A stretch of 64,000 nt of DNA from Aquilaria yunnanensis. Its lineage: Eukaryota; Streptophyta; Magnoliopsida; Malvales; Thymelaeaceae. Positions 11,274 to 22,004 of this stretch are shown one piece after another. The notes beneath the pieces were generated by a model. It was not told the DNA's origin. It saw only the letters and a list, made by a program, of their open reading frames with translations, and did no database searches. A program made the position numbers and the translations under genes. Numbering within the stretch: the first letter of the stretch is position 1; each line of letters begins with the position of its first letter. The stretch spans positions 31,842,001 through 31,906,000 of the forward strand of contig CM077597.1 of the NCBI GenBank assembly GCA_039654915.1, read 5' to 3'.

Positions 11274-11836
11274 TGATGGCCGAAAGTACTTGGATGCCTT
11301 GGAAGAAGTAAAACACATCCGTCACCAACACCAATTCCTTGGCATAAGGGCATCACAAGGTACTCCCTTCAGCTATAAGACCCTCACTACAGAAAGCACT
11401 ATGGCAAGGCAAATTTCAGGTCCTCCGAAGGTTTCATTAAAGTACCTAGTTTGGCTAAAAGGGATGTGTGTGTTAAGCTACATCGAAAGAATCCCAAGCT
11501 AGCTATACTAAGACACCAAAGAAGTGCCACACCATAATATTAGACATCTAGACACCTTTGACATGTCTTACATTGTAATTGCAAAAATAAATAAAAGCCC
11601 AACATTTCTTTACCCTATAAAGAGAAGAATGTGCCTCTCTTAGAACATGGTAACACTACCCTCATCCTATTTTTTTCTCTTACTTCTATCCTTAAACCAA
11701 TCTAACTTGGGCAACGAAGGTTCCTTCACAAAAAACTTTTCGGGAACCCGCTGCCCCTTTTCTTTGTTATAGGATTATTTGCTTAGAGTGACATCAACCA
11801 CTTGGATAAAGGAACGAAGCAAGATAATGACCACCA
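11274..11836 (+). repeat. Element D 5' LTR
   Basis: Begins TGATGGCCGAAAGTACTTGG and ends GACCACCA, 563 bp. It aligns along its length with the 3' LTR (35682-36229), with many differences. A TATA box (TATAAAG) is at 11616-11622 after a shared ACATTTCTTTACCC block. Confidence 0.88.
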
Positions 11837-12049
11837 AATGGCACCATCTGTAGGAACTCAGTGATGGGTCAATGAAAGGGAGGCAAGTTGTTATCGTATG
11901 GTTTGTGCCTCACAAAGCAAATACAAGGATCAAGTCATCCTCAAAGATTAGACACCAGTAGTAGTTGTGCAGCTGTGTCTAGCCATCATTGATGAAATTC
12001 CACAAGAGTCTGATACAGAGGCAAGAGACAAGGAGAAGGATAGAAAGGA
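11837..12049 (+). other. Element D primer-binding site and deleted gag region
   Basis: Just after the LTR the sequence reads TGGCACCATCTGTAGGAAC (11839-11857), the primer-site pattern typical of Tat-lineage elements. Only about 200 bases separate it from the protease region, so gag, which should occupy over 1 kb here, has been lost. Confidence 0.65.
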
Positions 12050-12641
12050 AACAATTATAAGTAAGGTTGCTCGCACTATTACTACTTGTGCTCTAGCAAT
12101 GGAAAGGAAATGGAGTGGGAGAGAGATTATGAGGGTCAAGTTCAATAGCTTTGATGAGCAAGTTAAAAAGGAAGACGGAACAATAATCAAAGTTCTACAA
12201 GATGACCCTCTCCTGATTACCGCTCAAATTGGTTACTGGATCATAAAGCATGCACTATGTGACAATGGAGCCAATACGGGCATCTTATTCAACCACTCAT
12301 TCACAAGCATGCACATCCCTCTTTGAAGGCCGGGTATGATGACGTTGCTTATGAGTGATGTGTGCAACGCCAAGCTGGTGGTACTCAGGTGGGTCAAGCT
12401 CCCACCCACATTTAAGGGAAACTCATTAGACAACAAAATCATCAGTGCTTGCGGTATGACAAAATTTGTAGTAATAAATGCCTCATCTTTGTATAACACC
12501 ATCATTGGGAGACATACCCAAGTAAGGTTTCACAAGAGAACAGACATCAAATGTTTAACACCAACATTTGCCACCAAAGAAGGGGATGTTCACATATATG
12601 TGGACCAAGCTGAGTTAATGAGTGTGTTTGTGACATCCTGA
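12050..12641 (+). pseudogene. Element D protease
   Basis: The translation parallels element B's protease block by block: DDPLLITAQIGYWIIKHALC followed by DNGANTGILF at the active site (B has DDGSNADVLF), then after a frameshift near 12325 WVKLPPTFKGNSLDNK, YNTIIGRHTQ and CLTPTFATKEGDVHIYVDQAE. The active site keeps one of the two aspartates of the DDGS loop. It would process the polyprotein but is decayed. Confidence 0.82.
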
Positions 12642-13159
12642 AGACTACCAAGTAACAGGTATGTAAACATGACAACTTCAAATTGTCAAAATGAATGTCC
12701 ACTGCTGTACTTCAAAGAAGTAAAGGGCCATCATAAGATAAAGGATAGTAAGATAAAGACTGAAGAGTTGGAACTAATTCCCGGTGATATACTAAGATAG
12801 GGATTAGTCTATCCAGGGAAGCAAAAAGCAAGCTAAAATCTTTCCTAATTTTGAACAAAGAAGTCTTCGCTTATTCCCTAAAAGACATGCTAAGGATTAG
12901 CCCAAATGTCATATGGCACAATCTAAAAGTAGATCTAAAAGCACGTCTAGGTTTACAAAAGGAGCGCAACATCGCCCCACACAAAAGAGTTTTTGTGAAG
13001 TAAGAAATTCAGTGACTTTTGGAAGCGGGGGTGATAAGGAAAGTCAAGTACCCAAACTAGCTAAGCAGTATCATAATTGCCATAAAAGAGGGAAGCAAAA
13101 AGCAATGGATGTCCATTGACTTCACAAACATCAATGACTCCTATCTAAAGGATTCATAC
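12642..13159 (+). pseudogene. Element D RT N-terminal part
   Basis: Linker and start of the RT with many frameshifts. Recognisable pieces are LILNKEVFAYSLKDMLRISP (about 12845-12905) and, at the end, MSIDFTNINDSYLKDSY, the entry to RT motif A. The reading is cut at exactly 13159 by insertion E and resumes at 26469 with the expected continuation. Confidence 0.78.
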
Positions 13160-13490
13160 TAACACGGCCGTCCTTGGCCTCTGCCTAGGAGACCTGTGAG
13201 AGCTAGTCTCACGGTGGATTGCAATTGGCTCGTTGTATATGCATGTGAATTAAAACTCCGTGATGCAAGTTAATTAACTTAGAATATGCAGGATGCATGC
13301 TCTCATGCTTTGACATAGAATAACAAAAACATAAAACATTGACTTGGCCAAGAGATTTCCATCGAAAATAAGTTCCAATAGCCAAACCATACAAAATCAA
13401 CATTTATATGAGTTTACTACACATAAAAACTATGTGGGAGCAACATAAAGTAGACTAATGCCCTCACCCAAGAGCAACCCTAGAGTCTAG
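13160..13490 (-). repeat. E solo LTR, left part
   Basis: Noncoding LTR sequence from the E left edge to the TCTAG target site of element B (13486-13490). No gene is visible. Confidence 0.75.
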
Positions 13491-14378
13491 TGATGCCCAG
13501 CAGCATCTTCATTGTGTGACATGGTGAGACTAGGAGGAACTTCCAGTGAGGGAGGACGTCTGAAGTGGAGATTTCCAAGGAGGACCTGTCTGAAACACTC
13601 AGAAAACAGGGGTTAGGAGGTCCCCGGAGTCTTTTTCCGAGGAGGAGCCTCCGACACCCAAGTCAGTATTGTTGGGAGTCGAGAAAGAGTATTTGAGACA
13701 AAAGATTTTTGCCTGCTTACATTTTTTTGGAGAGGGAGAGACCCCCTGCTGAGACCATTTCCCTAATATATATAGGAGGACATAGTCCGTTCAGATTGTG
13801 ACACGTGTTCGGTCTTATGTAATCTATACTTTTGGGCATAGGGGCCTCTAGCCGTCTGTCGGCTCCTCGAGCCATGGGCTGTGGCAAGAATAGCCCTACA
13901 TGACAAGACGTAGGTGGCATTGGCATTTCAAAGCGCATATGAGGGCGGCGTGTAGCATGTGCGGGCGACATGTCAGAGGCTCCTTAAATGCTTTTGTCGT
14001 ACTCCCGAGGTCCCCTTTTAGTTGAAGTAACCCTTCGGAATAAGGACCCTTCTCCTGAAGTCATCTCGGTAGTTCGCGAGTTTCCTTAGCACCGAAGCTC
14101 CTCGTTCAGGGGGATTTTCTCCTACCGAAGGTGGCTAGTCCTTATCCCCCAAAGGTGATTTGGCCACTTCTCCGAATGAGCCGGTGCGCTATTTTCCCGA
14201 GGTTAGTGCTGTCATCCCCAGGGGTGCTGGCTGGCAACCGAAGTAGTATGTCCGAGGTGTCAGACTTCCTCCTTTCCAAGGTCGGTACTGGCACTCCTTG
14301 TGGGTGACGCTAGATTTCCCGAGCGTGATATCTGGCTGAAGTTCACAAGTTAAAGGGGCGATAGCACTTCGGCTATCA
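13491..14378 (-). repeat. Element B 3' LTR (888 bp)
   Basis: TGATGCCCAG...GGCTATCA on the plus strand; pairs with 23509-24373. A TATA-like TATATATA lies near 13767-13776 (minus promoter side). By eye about 8% of sites differ from its partner over the first 190 bases, plus small indels. Confidence 0.95.
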
Positions 14379-14394
14379 CATGCCCCCCCTCGGA
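14379..14394 (-). promoter_or_regulatory. Element B polypurine tract
   Basis: The minus strand reads CCGAGGGGGGGCATG directly before the 3' LTR. This purine run is the plus-strand primer for reverse transcription. Element D has the matching arrangement (AGAGGGGAGGCATG before TGATGG), which supports both calls. Confidence 0.85.
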
Positions 14395-14811
14395 AAGCCG
14401 AAGTGGAGACTTCATCTTGTAGACCTTCTAGGGGCGCTTTCGGGACTCAAGGCGTGACGTTTGTACAAAAGACACTTTGCAGCCCGAAGACACGCCCTAT
14501 TTGGCCAGGTGTCACTGTCTGCCCTTTGGTGTTCTCGAGGTGCGCAACCTCTTTACTTTTTCTGCTGCAAGTCAGTGGACCATCGTGTCTCGTAACCAGG
14601 CATATCAGTTTGAAATGATGTGGCCAAGTTTTTGGGGTGTCAGAAAGTGTGTCCCTCGTTTAGCACATCGACTGACATGTGGCACGCAGCGAATGGGCGA
14701 GGCTGCATCGGTTATACTAGCCACGTCTTTTCACTTGCGAGGGACAATTATGGCGATGATTCGCCTTCACGGAGAAATTATGACATCAATTCGGCTACCC
14801 TTCCCTCGGTC

Positions 14812-14819
14812 TATATAAA
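14812..14819 (+). promoter_or_regulatory. TATA box of the antisense gene in element B
   Basis: TATATAAA on the plus strand, about 290 bases before the antisense start codon at 15108, followed by a CT-rich leader typical of plant 5' UTRs. Element I has TATATATA at 55240 in the equivalent place, 165 bases before its start. Promoter activity is inferred, not shown. Confidence 0.6.
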
Positions 14820-15969
14820 CCTTCCTCCATCATAATCCTCATTTGCTCTCCTTTTGTCTTTACTTTGCTCTCGTCTGTTTTCGTGCTTTCCCCTCCTTTT
14901 TAGCGGCGGTGCTATCGGCGGAGCGATTTCCAGCCACCTCTCACGACGGCGTCTTCAAACCCTGATTTCGGCATAACTTTTTGTGGGTTTTGATTCTATA
15001 GGTCCTTCGGTTTCTTCATTTTTTTCTTTTTCTAGCTTCCCGAAGTCATTTTTCTTCTTCCCGAAGTCCCTCAATTCTTTTTTTTTTAAGTCACTTTTTT
15101 GTCAATCATGTCTTTACCTGTTCCCCTTATGTCTGTCGCACCCATCCTCGAGAGCTGGCAACCTATCGTGTCTCACCCTTGTTGCTCCACTTCGGAGAAA
15201 TTAGAGAAGTGGACAACCAAATTTTTTCTTCCCTCTTATGCCACCACCAGACTTCCTCACCCTAGTCATTTTAGTTTTATGAACGGTAAGGACGAGGTTA
15301 CCATCTTCTGTGCCCAACTGAAGGCTAGACTTCGGTTCCATTCTCCGAAGATGATTTGCGACTTTTGCCAATTTCATGGCATAGCCGTGAATCAGCTTCC
15401 TCCGAACTTATACTGCTATTTTAATGCCTTCCTCTACATGTGTGGGATCTTCGGAATAAAACCCCACTTCATCTTGTTCATGTAGTATTACAAGCTCTAT
15501 CCAGTCCTGAAGGGTGGCTTTTATTTCATGCTACCCCGGGGATCTGGGAGCAAAAAATACATGTTCACCTTCACTACCAAAGATAGCTAGCGAGGGTGGC
15601 AAAGGAAGTTCTTCTTCCTGAAAGTGGCGGAGGCTTGGTTGTACGTTCCAACTAAGTGGGCTCGGGGAAAGCTGGAGACGGATGTCGTGGACCCCAAAAA
15701 GTTGCTAACTCCCGAGTTGGCGGCGAGGTTTGCGGACTTCGACAAACGTATCCGTGCTGTCGCCAACTGGGATGCCGAGGTCCCTCCCCGCTCCCTCTAC
15801 CCTTTCCCCATCATGTGGAGACTTATGACCGAGGAGGTCCTTCGGGAGCCGGGGGTAGTTAAGGAGCATAAGACGGATCTTGGCATGCTAGCTCCTGCCA
15901 TTGACGGGAAGGAGTCCTGGCTGGTGATGCTCCTTCGGGGGGAGCTTACTTATGAAGCCTTTATTGAAA

Positions 15970-16041
15970 GTAAGTTTCCTTCCAAAGTTTTCAGTATAAG
16001 TATCCATCTAGACTTACACTGATGTTTTCCTTCTTTTTCAG
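15970..16041 (+). other. Predicted intron 1 of the antisense ORF
   Basis: Donor GTAAGT directly after GAAA and acceptor CTTCTTTTTCAG, 72 bases. Splicing joins an incomplete AAA codon in frame with ATGGGCGACGAG. A strong donor and a pyrimidine-rich acceptor make this the best supported of the three introns. Confidence 0.7.
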
Positions 16042-16438
16042 AAATGGGCGACGAGTCAGCTGCCTACTACAAGTCCCTCTTTCTCGGCCAAGCCGAAAAA
16101 AGGGGAACAGACAAAGAAAGGCGCCTCTAAGAGGCGTAAGACATCCGAGAGTGGGCTGTCTTTGGCCAAGAAGGCTAAGAAGGACGTCCTTCTGCCACCA
16201 CTAAAAGACGTCGAGGAGGTTGGTGGCGAGCCCGAGGTCCCAGCCGTCCTGCCGACCGAGGTAGCTACCAGTGTGGTTTCTCGGAGTCCCGCCACGTCGG
16301 CAGATCTCTTGGGCTCTTTGGCAGCGGACCCTTCTACTGAGGAGCTCGAAGAGCGCCGAAGAAGCAAGGGTAAACACGTCCCTGCCGAGGTGGAGGAGGT
16401 TAAGGACTCCGATGACGACATTACTGAGGTTGTGCCAG

Positions 16439-16546
16439 GTTTGTCCCTTAGACATTTTTACTCTCAATCTTTCTTGATACACGACTAAGAGACTTTGCCT
16501 TAACTTGTATTTTAACTTTGCGGGAGAACTGGTGCCCTTATCCTAG
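16439..16546 (+). other. Predicted intron 2 of the antisense ORF
   Basis: Candidate donor GTTTGT after CCAG and acceptor TTATCCTAG before ATGGTGGACC. The frame fits better if the donor is the nearby GTTGTG a few bases upstream, so the exact donor is uncertain. Confidence 0.5.
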
Positions 16547-16783
16547 ATGGTGGACCACGCCCGATGGCAGGTTCTTCGGGACTCCCACGTCCCGAAGGAC
16601 AAGGTTCCGAGGGAGCCATTCTGGTCATTCACGAAGGACATTAACCTGTTCTCCGAGGACTGCCAGCAAATGGCTCCCTAGATGGCGAAGGGCGTACTCA
16701 CCCAAGCATCCTTCAAGGCGGTTGCTGAAGAGTGTGCCAATGAGGAGACCCTCGCCTCCAAAATTTCTGAACATGCTGAATAG

Positions 16784-16881
16784 GTATTTCCTCATGCCCT
16801 TTTTGTTTTTTCCTCCCCATTTTTCTAAGCATTTGGCTTTCCTTATGCAGATTTGACTAAGTATCTTCTCCTTTTTTGCAG
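16784..16881 (+). other. Predicted intron 3 of the antisense ORF
   Basis: Donor GTATTT and acceptor CTTTTTTGCAG. Splicing keeps the frame into the coiled-coil exon, apart from a TAG codon immediately before the donor. Confidence 0.6.
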
Positions 16882-17571
16882 CTTTTAGGGTATAATGGAT
16901 ACCTCCGGGCTTGGGCGGCAAAGCAAGCTTCAGTCCGGTCTTGGACTGAAGATCATTTGGAGAAGGCCAAGGTCTTCTGCGCCAACTCTGTTGTTAAAAA
17001 TGCAGAGTTGAGCCGGATAGCCAAGGAGGAGGTTGCCAAACTTCAAGAGGAATTCTTAAACGGCCAAGAAGAGCTCTTGAAGGATTTTTCCCAGAAGATG
17101 TCCGACCTCGGCCAGAAGGTAGTGAGCCTAACTTCGGCCAACGAGGCCTATCAAAAGGGAAAAAAGGAAGATTCTGCTCTTTTGGCGAAGGCGCTTGTTG
17201 ACAACGCTGAGCTTCAAGCCGAGGTCGACTCTCTGAAGAAGGAGCTGAAGAAGAAGAAGGTGAAGGCACTGAAGAAGGAGGTTGTTGATCTTCAGAATGA
17301 AGTAGAAGACTTGTCGCTCAAGAAAGACAAGGCCGTCCAGGCAACCAAGGTTGCTTTCCAGGACAGCTTCTATCTGGCTCGTCATCAAATTTTGAAGAAA
17401 TATCTCGATCTCGACCTTTCCTTTCTGGCTTCCCTGGACATTCCCGAGGGGCCTCGGTGGACTTGGTCAAAAATTGAGCTACTTAACCTGCCATTTGCCC
17501 CTCCTCCGGCACCGAAGGCGGTGGCCAAAGACACAGGAGCTGGAGCCTCCCATGACACCGAGACCCCTTAG

Positions 17572-18009
17572 ATGTTCTAGGGCCTTTGCCTTCTTTTCTT
17601 TTTCTTTGTAATCTTTCTCCTTGTAACCTTCTCCTTGTAATAAGGCCTTTTTTAATGAAAATTTTCCTTCTTCCAGAATTTGGCTAAGTCTTTGAGCAAT
17701 AACTTTTATTTCCAGTTATCCCGACCACTTTCGATCAAAGGACTTCGAAAAATACACTTTGCTTGCTTTTTTATTCGTCTTCCGAAGAACGTTCACTTTC
17801 GACGAATTCCCTTAAGCAAAATTTTAGCCTTCTTTTGGGCCTACTTGTGACGAACTTACTTTCTGGGAAAATAACCCAATCAACTTCAGGGGGAATAAGT
17901 AAATTTCGCACGCATCCTACTTAAGCCTTGTTCCGCGAGAGTTCTTTGGTGGAAGAAAATTTTTGTTCTTAGAAACTTTTTCCAACTTGCACAATTTCGT
18001 ACCAAAATT
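17572..18009 (+). other. 3' flank of the antisense ORF
   Basis: T-rich stretch with repeated CTTGTAA and AATAAG/AATGAAA motifs at about 17590-17660, plausible polyadenylation signals for the antisense transcript. The remainder up to the integrase stop (18010) shows no gene on either strand. Confidence 0.4.
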
Positions 18010-19140
18010 CTAAGTATAGAATTTCTTCAAGGCGTCTGAATGCCATGTATTTTTTAATTCTCCACCCTCAGCATTGCCAAGCTTATAGACTCCATTTCGG
18101 ACTTCATCAAAGACCAAGTAAGGCCTTTCCCTATTCGCCCAAAGTACCCCATGGGACGGCCTTCGGGGCTCGAATTCGGCCCTTCGGAGAACGAGGTCTC
18201 CTTTCCTTATTCCTTTTGGCCTAACGGGCAGGTTCGCGGCCGCAGCCACTCTTTGCTGAAAGGGGCTTCCTTCTGAGTTCAGCCACCTCTCTGCGTTCGT
18301 CGATTAGGTTGAGCTTAGTTCTCAATCTGAGGTCATTCCCTCATTCGTCGAACACTTGTATTCTGACTGATGGCTGAGCTACCTTGACAGGGATAATGGC
18401 CTCTGTGCCAAAGACGAGCGAAAAAGGTGTCTCACCCGTGGCCCTATGGGGCGTCGTCCGATAACTCCATAGCACACTCGGAAGTTCTCCCGGCCACTTT
18501 CCCTTTGCTTCCCCCAACCTCTTTTTCAAACCCTCTTTTATGGTTCTGTTGGATACCTCTACTTGTCCATTGCTCTGGGGATGAGCTACCAGGGCGAAGT
18601 GCATTTTTATTCCGAGGTTGGTGATGAATTCTTGGAATCCCTTGTCCGTAAACTGGGGGCCATTATCTACCACTATTACCCTCGGTATGCCAAATCTGCA
18701 TATAATGTTCTTCCAGACGAATTTTTGTATATCCTTCATCGAAATGGTTGCTAGGGGTTCTGCCTCGACCCATTTAGTGAAGTAATCCACTGCCACTACG
18801 CAGAACTTCACCCCTCCAAGTGTTGTCGGGAATGACCTGATGAGGTCTATGCCCTAAACTTCAAAGGGACGGGGGTGGTCTACCGAGGTTATCAATTCCG
18901 AGGGAAGCCTTTGGATGTTGGCGTGTCTTTGGCAATTGTCACATTTTTGGACAAACTGCCCTGCGTCCTTTCTCAAGGTGGGCCAAAAGTAACCTTGCCG
19001 GAGTACTACTCCTGTCAAGGCATCAGTTCCGATATGGGAACCATAAGCCCCCTCGTGGACTTCTTCGAGGACTATCCTAGCATCCTCTTCACTGGCACAC
19101 CTTTGCAGCGGGCTCGCATACCCCTGCCGATATAACTCTT
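18010..19140 (-). pseudogene. Element B integrase
   Basis: Integrase read leftward. Zinc-binding module: VHEGAYGSHIGTDAL and CDNCQRH (HHCC). Catalytic core: VAVDYFTKWVEAEPLATIS (first D), IVVDNGPQFTDKGFQEF (second D) and NGQVEVSNRTIKEGLKKRLG (glutamate), so the DDE triad is complete. RTTPHRATGETPFSLVFG follows. A stop (at about 18338) and a frameshift precede the C-terminal barrel (18249-18010: KGDLVLRRAE, RPYLVFDEVRNGVYKL, NTWHSDALKKFY). It would integrate the cDNA. The catalytic residues survive, but the reading frame does not. Confidence 0.93.
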
Positions 19141-19720
19141 CACCAATCAGGAAATATCGTCTGGAACGTCTTCGCACTTTTGTCGCTTCATGTGGATCAT
19201 CAGGAACCTCTGCTGTTGCGAGATACCTCTTTATAGGATCTTTCCACCCTTTTTCCAAGGTCACTATGCTTAGCATTTCTATGCTCGGGTGGCTCAACAC
19301 TTCGGTGAACCTTTTTGATTTGGCCAAGCTGTCCGCTTCGGTATTGTCTCGGTGAGGTACATTTTCAATATGTACTGCGTCGAACTCCTGGATGAGCTTT
19401 GATACGAACTCGTGATATTTTGCCAAAGTCTGATCCTTCGCGCTATAGTCCCCTGCTATCTGCCGCACCACTAGCTGAGAATCACTGTGGGCTTTTAGGT
19501 TTCTTACACCAATCTTTCTGGCCAGGTGTAACCCTGCTATGAGAGCTTCGTATTCTGCCATATTGTTGGTGACGTTAAACCCAAATTTATGGCTTTCGTG
19601 ACTTCCAATCCTTCGGGGCCACGAATAATTACCCCAGCTCCCTGGTGTTCAGAGCCGGAGGCCCCATCTACAAACAGAGTCCATTCTGGCTCACTTTTTC
19701 TGAGGTCCGATTGATCACCT
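19141..19720 (-). pseudogene. Element B second (archaeal-type) RNase H
   Basis: After the ordinary RNase H comes a second one: WTLFVDGASGSEHQGAG, then, past a frameshift near 19565, MAEYEALIAGLHLARKIG, LKAHSDSQLVVRQIAGDY and HRDNTEADSLAKSKR. All catalytic acids (D, E, D, D) are visible. A tandem second RNase H of archaeal type next to integrase is, to my knowledge, diagnostic of the plant Tat lineage and is the main reason for that assignment. Confidence 0.9.
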
Positions 19721-20316
19721 TCGGTAACGGGTACCTCAACAATGAAGTCCGCTAGAGCTTGGGCTTTTATTGCTTTCCTTGGCTCATAAGTAATATCATA
19801 CTCGCTGAGCTCTATGCACCACTTGGAAAGCCTTCCCGAATGGTCTACTCTCTTTATGACATCCCGAAGAGGCAGGTTACTTCAGATAATAATGGGGTGA
19901 CCTTGAAAATACGGACGCAGTCTCCTGCTTGCTAGCACCAGGGCATAGATAGCTTTTTGTAGCAGGGGATACCTGATTTCGGCGCCATGCAAGGACTTGC
20001 TCACGTAGTATACTAGCCATTGCCCCGCCCCCTCTTCCTTCATGAGAACTAAACTCAGTGCTTTTTCAGTAACGGCAAGATATAGTACAAGGGGTTCTCC
20101 CTCTCGTGGTTGCCGAAGAGTGGGTAGATGGGCTAAATAAACTCTAAGCTCTTCCCAGGCCTTTTGGCAATCCTCGTTCCAAAGATGGTCATCGTTTCCG
20201 AGGTTGCCACCATTTTTTGCTGCCTTGGTGAGGACCTTAAAGAATGCTCGGCAGCGATCCCCAAACCTGGAAATGAATCTACTAAGGGACGTTATTCTGC
20301 CAATGAGCCTTTGCAC
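19721..20316 (-). pseudogene. Element B connection and RNase H
   Basis: Begins with RLIGRITSLSRFISRFGDRC (RT thumb/connection) and runs through CQKAWEELRVYLAHLPTLRQ, LVLYLAVTEKALSLVLMKEE and YYVSKSLHGAEIRYPLLQKA. This is the degenerate retroviral-type RNase H of gypsy pol. Its first catalytic aspartate is not conserved (YLAVTEKAL), as expected in Tat elements, where the second domain is thought to take over. One stop lies at 19882. Confidence 0.85.
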
Positions 20317-21050
20317 ATCCTTTGTTGTAACAGGAGTTCAGAATTCAAGTAGAGCTTTGACTTTTTCCGGGTTGGCATCGATACCTCTTTCCGATACCAT
20401 AAATCCAAGGAACTTGCCTGAACTCACGCCAAAGACGCATTTTTTGGGATTGAGACGGATTTCGAATGCTCTAAGTTGGTGGAAAGTTTCATCCAAATCT
20501 GCAATATAACTGCCAGGTAATTTGCTCTTAACTATCATGTCATCAACGTAGACTTCCATGTTCCTCCCTATTTGATCGTTGAAGACTTTGTTCATTAGCC
20601 TCTGGTAGGTAGCTCCTACATTCTTAAGCCTGAAGGGCATTCTGACGTAGCAATATGTACCGACTTCGGTGATGAAGGCAGTTTTTTCCTCATCTTCGGG
20701 GTCCATCCTGATTTGATAATACCCACTAAAGGCATCGAGGAAGCTCAGGAGTCCGTATTCGGCGGTTGAGTCTACCAACTAATCTATCGGCGGGAGATGA
20801 TACGAATCCTTAGGGCAAGCATCATTTACGTTTCAGAAGTCGATGCACATTCGGAGCTTGTCGCTCCCTTTTTTTGTGGCAATGACCACATTACTTAGCC
20901 ATTCGGGGTATTTGACCTCCCTGATTACGCCCGCATCTATCAAGTGCTGGACTTCGGTTTTGACAAAGTTGTTTTTGTGTGCTGAGAGGCTTCACTTTTT
21001 TTGGCGGACAGGCTTTGCCTCTGGGCTCACTTTGAGGCTATGTTGTATTA
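20317..21050 (-). pseudogene. Element B reverse transcriptase core
   Basis: RT motifs in order: YPEWLSNVVIATKKGSDKLR, MCIDF and CPKDSYHLPPID; LLSFLDAFSGYYQIRMDPED with the motif A aspartate; RMPFRLKNVGATYQRLMNKV; then the catalytic VYVDDMIVKS with both aspartates intact; and FGVSSGKFLGFMVSERGIDA. Stops lie around 20990, 20850, 20780 and 20340, all in one frame with gag and protease. It copies element RNA into DNA. Confidence 0.93.
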
Positions 21051-22004
21051 TGCGAGGGTCTACCCCAGGCATGTCTTTCGGCGAGTAGGCAAACAGGTCT
21101 TTATTCATTAGAAGGAAAGATACAAGTTTTTCCTTGTCACCTTCGGCCAATTTTTTACCTATTCGGGTATTCTGGCTTGGGACAAGCTCTATGTCTTCCG
21201 TTTCTATTTTCTCATAATCTTCTGTTCCTTCTCTTTTTGACCCTTCCGTGAGTACGGCCTTTGTTTCCGTAGTCTGCGCGCAGTTTGTCACCGGGGCTTT
21301 CCTCGCTTTAATGAACAACTTCCTCACCTCCGTCTGGTCTATGAAGATCTGAGCATCTCCATCCTTGGTGGTGAAGGTAACAGTTAGGTACTTTACATCC
21401 GGATGGATGTGGAGGTTCCCTTGTGTTTGCCTCCTGAGAATGGCGTTATATGACGAAAGGACATCTATGATGATGAACCTTGTCATTACAGAGGCAAACA
21501 GCTCATCTTTGTTGCTTATTGAAGTTCCCCTTAGCATCAAAGGAAGATCAATCCAGCCGAGGATGGGGAGTTCGGACGGTCCCACTCCAAAAGTAGAAGA
21601 AGTGACAGACTTGAGGTCGTTCCTTGAAATACCCAAACTCGGTAGCAGGTATGAGAATAGGACGTCAGCGTTTGAACCATCATCAAGCAGTACTCTCTTG
21701 ACGTCCCAGCTTCCTATCCTCGCCATAATCAGCAGTGGATCATCATGAGGAAATATGAAAGTGGACCCATCTTTCTGAATAAGCTTTTTTGATGGGTTCC
21801 CATATTCCATCACCGAAATCTCCCTGGCTTTCCTTTTCCTTTCTGCCCACGGCAGTCCTGTTGTGATCATTTGTATCACTCCTGCCGGGGGTGGCGGACG
21901 CCTTTTTGGACTTCGGTTCCTTCGCCGGTCAGATTCATACTTCTCGTCATCTCCTTTTCCCTCCTCTTCTCTTCTTCCCTTCAGGGAGGGCATCCATAGG
22001 TAAC
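21051..22004 (-). pseudogene. Element B protease and linker
   Basis: Open from 21993. A basic, proline-rich linker (residues ~1-40) is followed by DDPLLIMARIGSWDVKRVLL and the active-site loop DDGSNADVLF at about residue 104. The flap region and the domain end (YNAILRRQTQ, HPDVKYLTVTFTTKDGDAQI) come next. A long linker into RT follows (NKDLFAYSPKDMPGVDP). The DDG active site is intact. It continues in the gag frame, separated by one stop just upstream. Confidence 0.9.

Larger units (their letters stand above)
15108..17571 (+). pseudogene. Antisense ORF of element B (gypsy-associated 'Transposase_28'-like, coiled-coil)
   Basis: A gene opposite to pol, between integrase and 3' LTR. The N-terminal part (15108-15969, stops at 15483 and about 15588) contains LPPNLYCYFNAFLYMCGIFG and WLYVPTKWARGKLETDVVDP. 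This fits, from memory, the Pfam family called putative gypsy type transposon. A lysine-rich basic stretch (about 16095-16190) could be a nuclear signal. The C-terminal exon (16882-17571) is a long coiled coil rich in K, E and L. The frame continues across apparent GT-AG introns at about 15970-16041, 16439-16546 and 16784-16881; joining the first restores the frame exactly. One frameshift lies near 16082. Codon use is more GC-rich than the surrounding DNA. Extra ORFs of this kind are known from plant Tat elements; their function is unknown. Confidence 0.75.

Noticed and set aside
21365..21748. Plus-strand 127-residue ORF opposite element B protease.
   Set aside because: It is the complement of a well-supported protease domain; the sequence has no recognisable motif.
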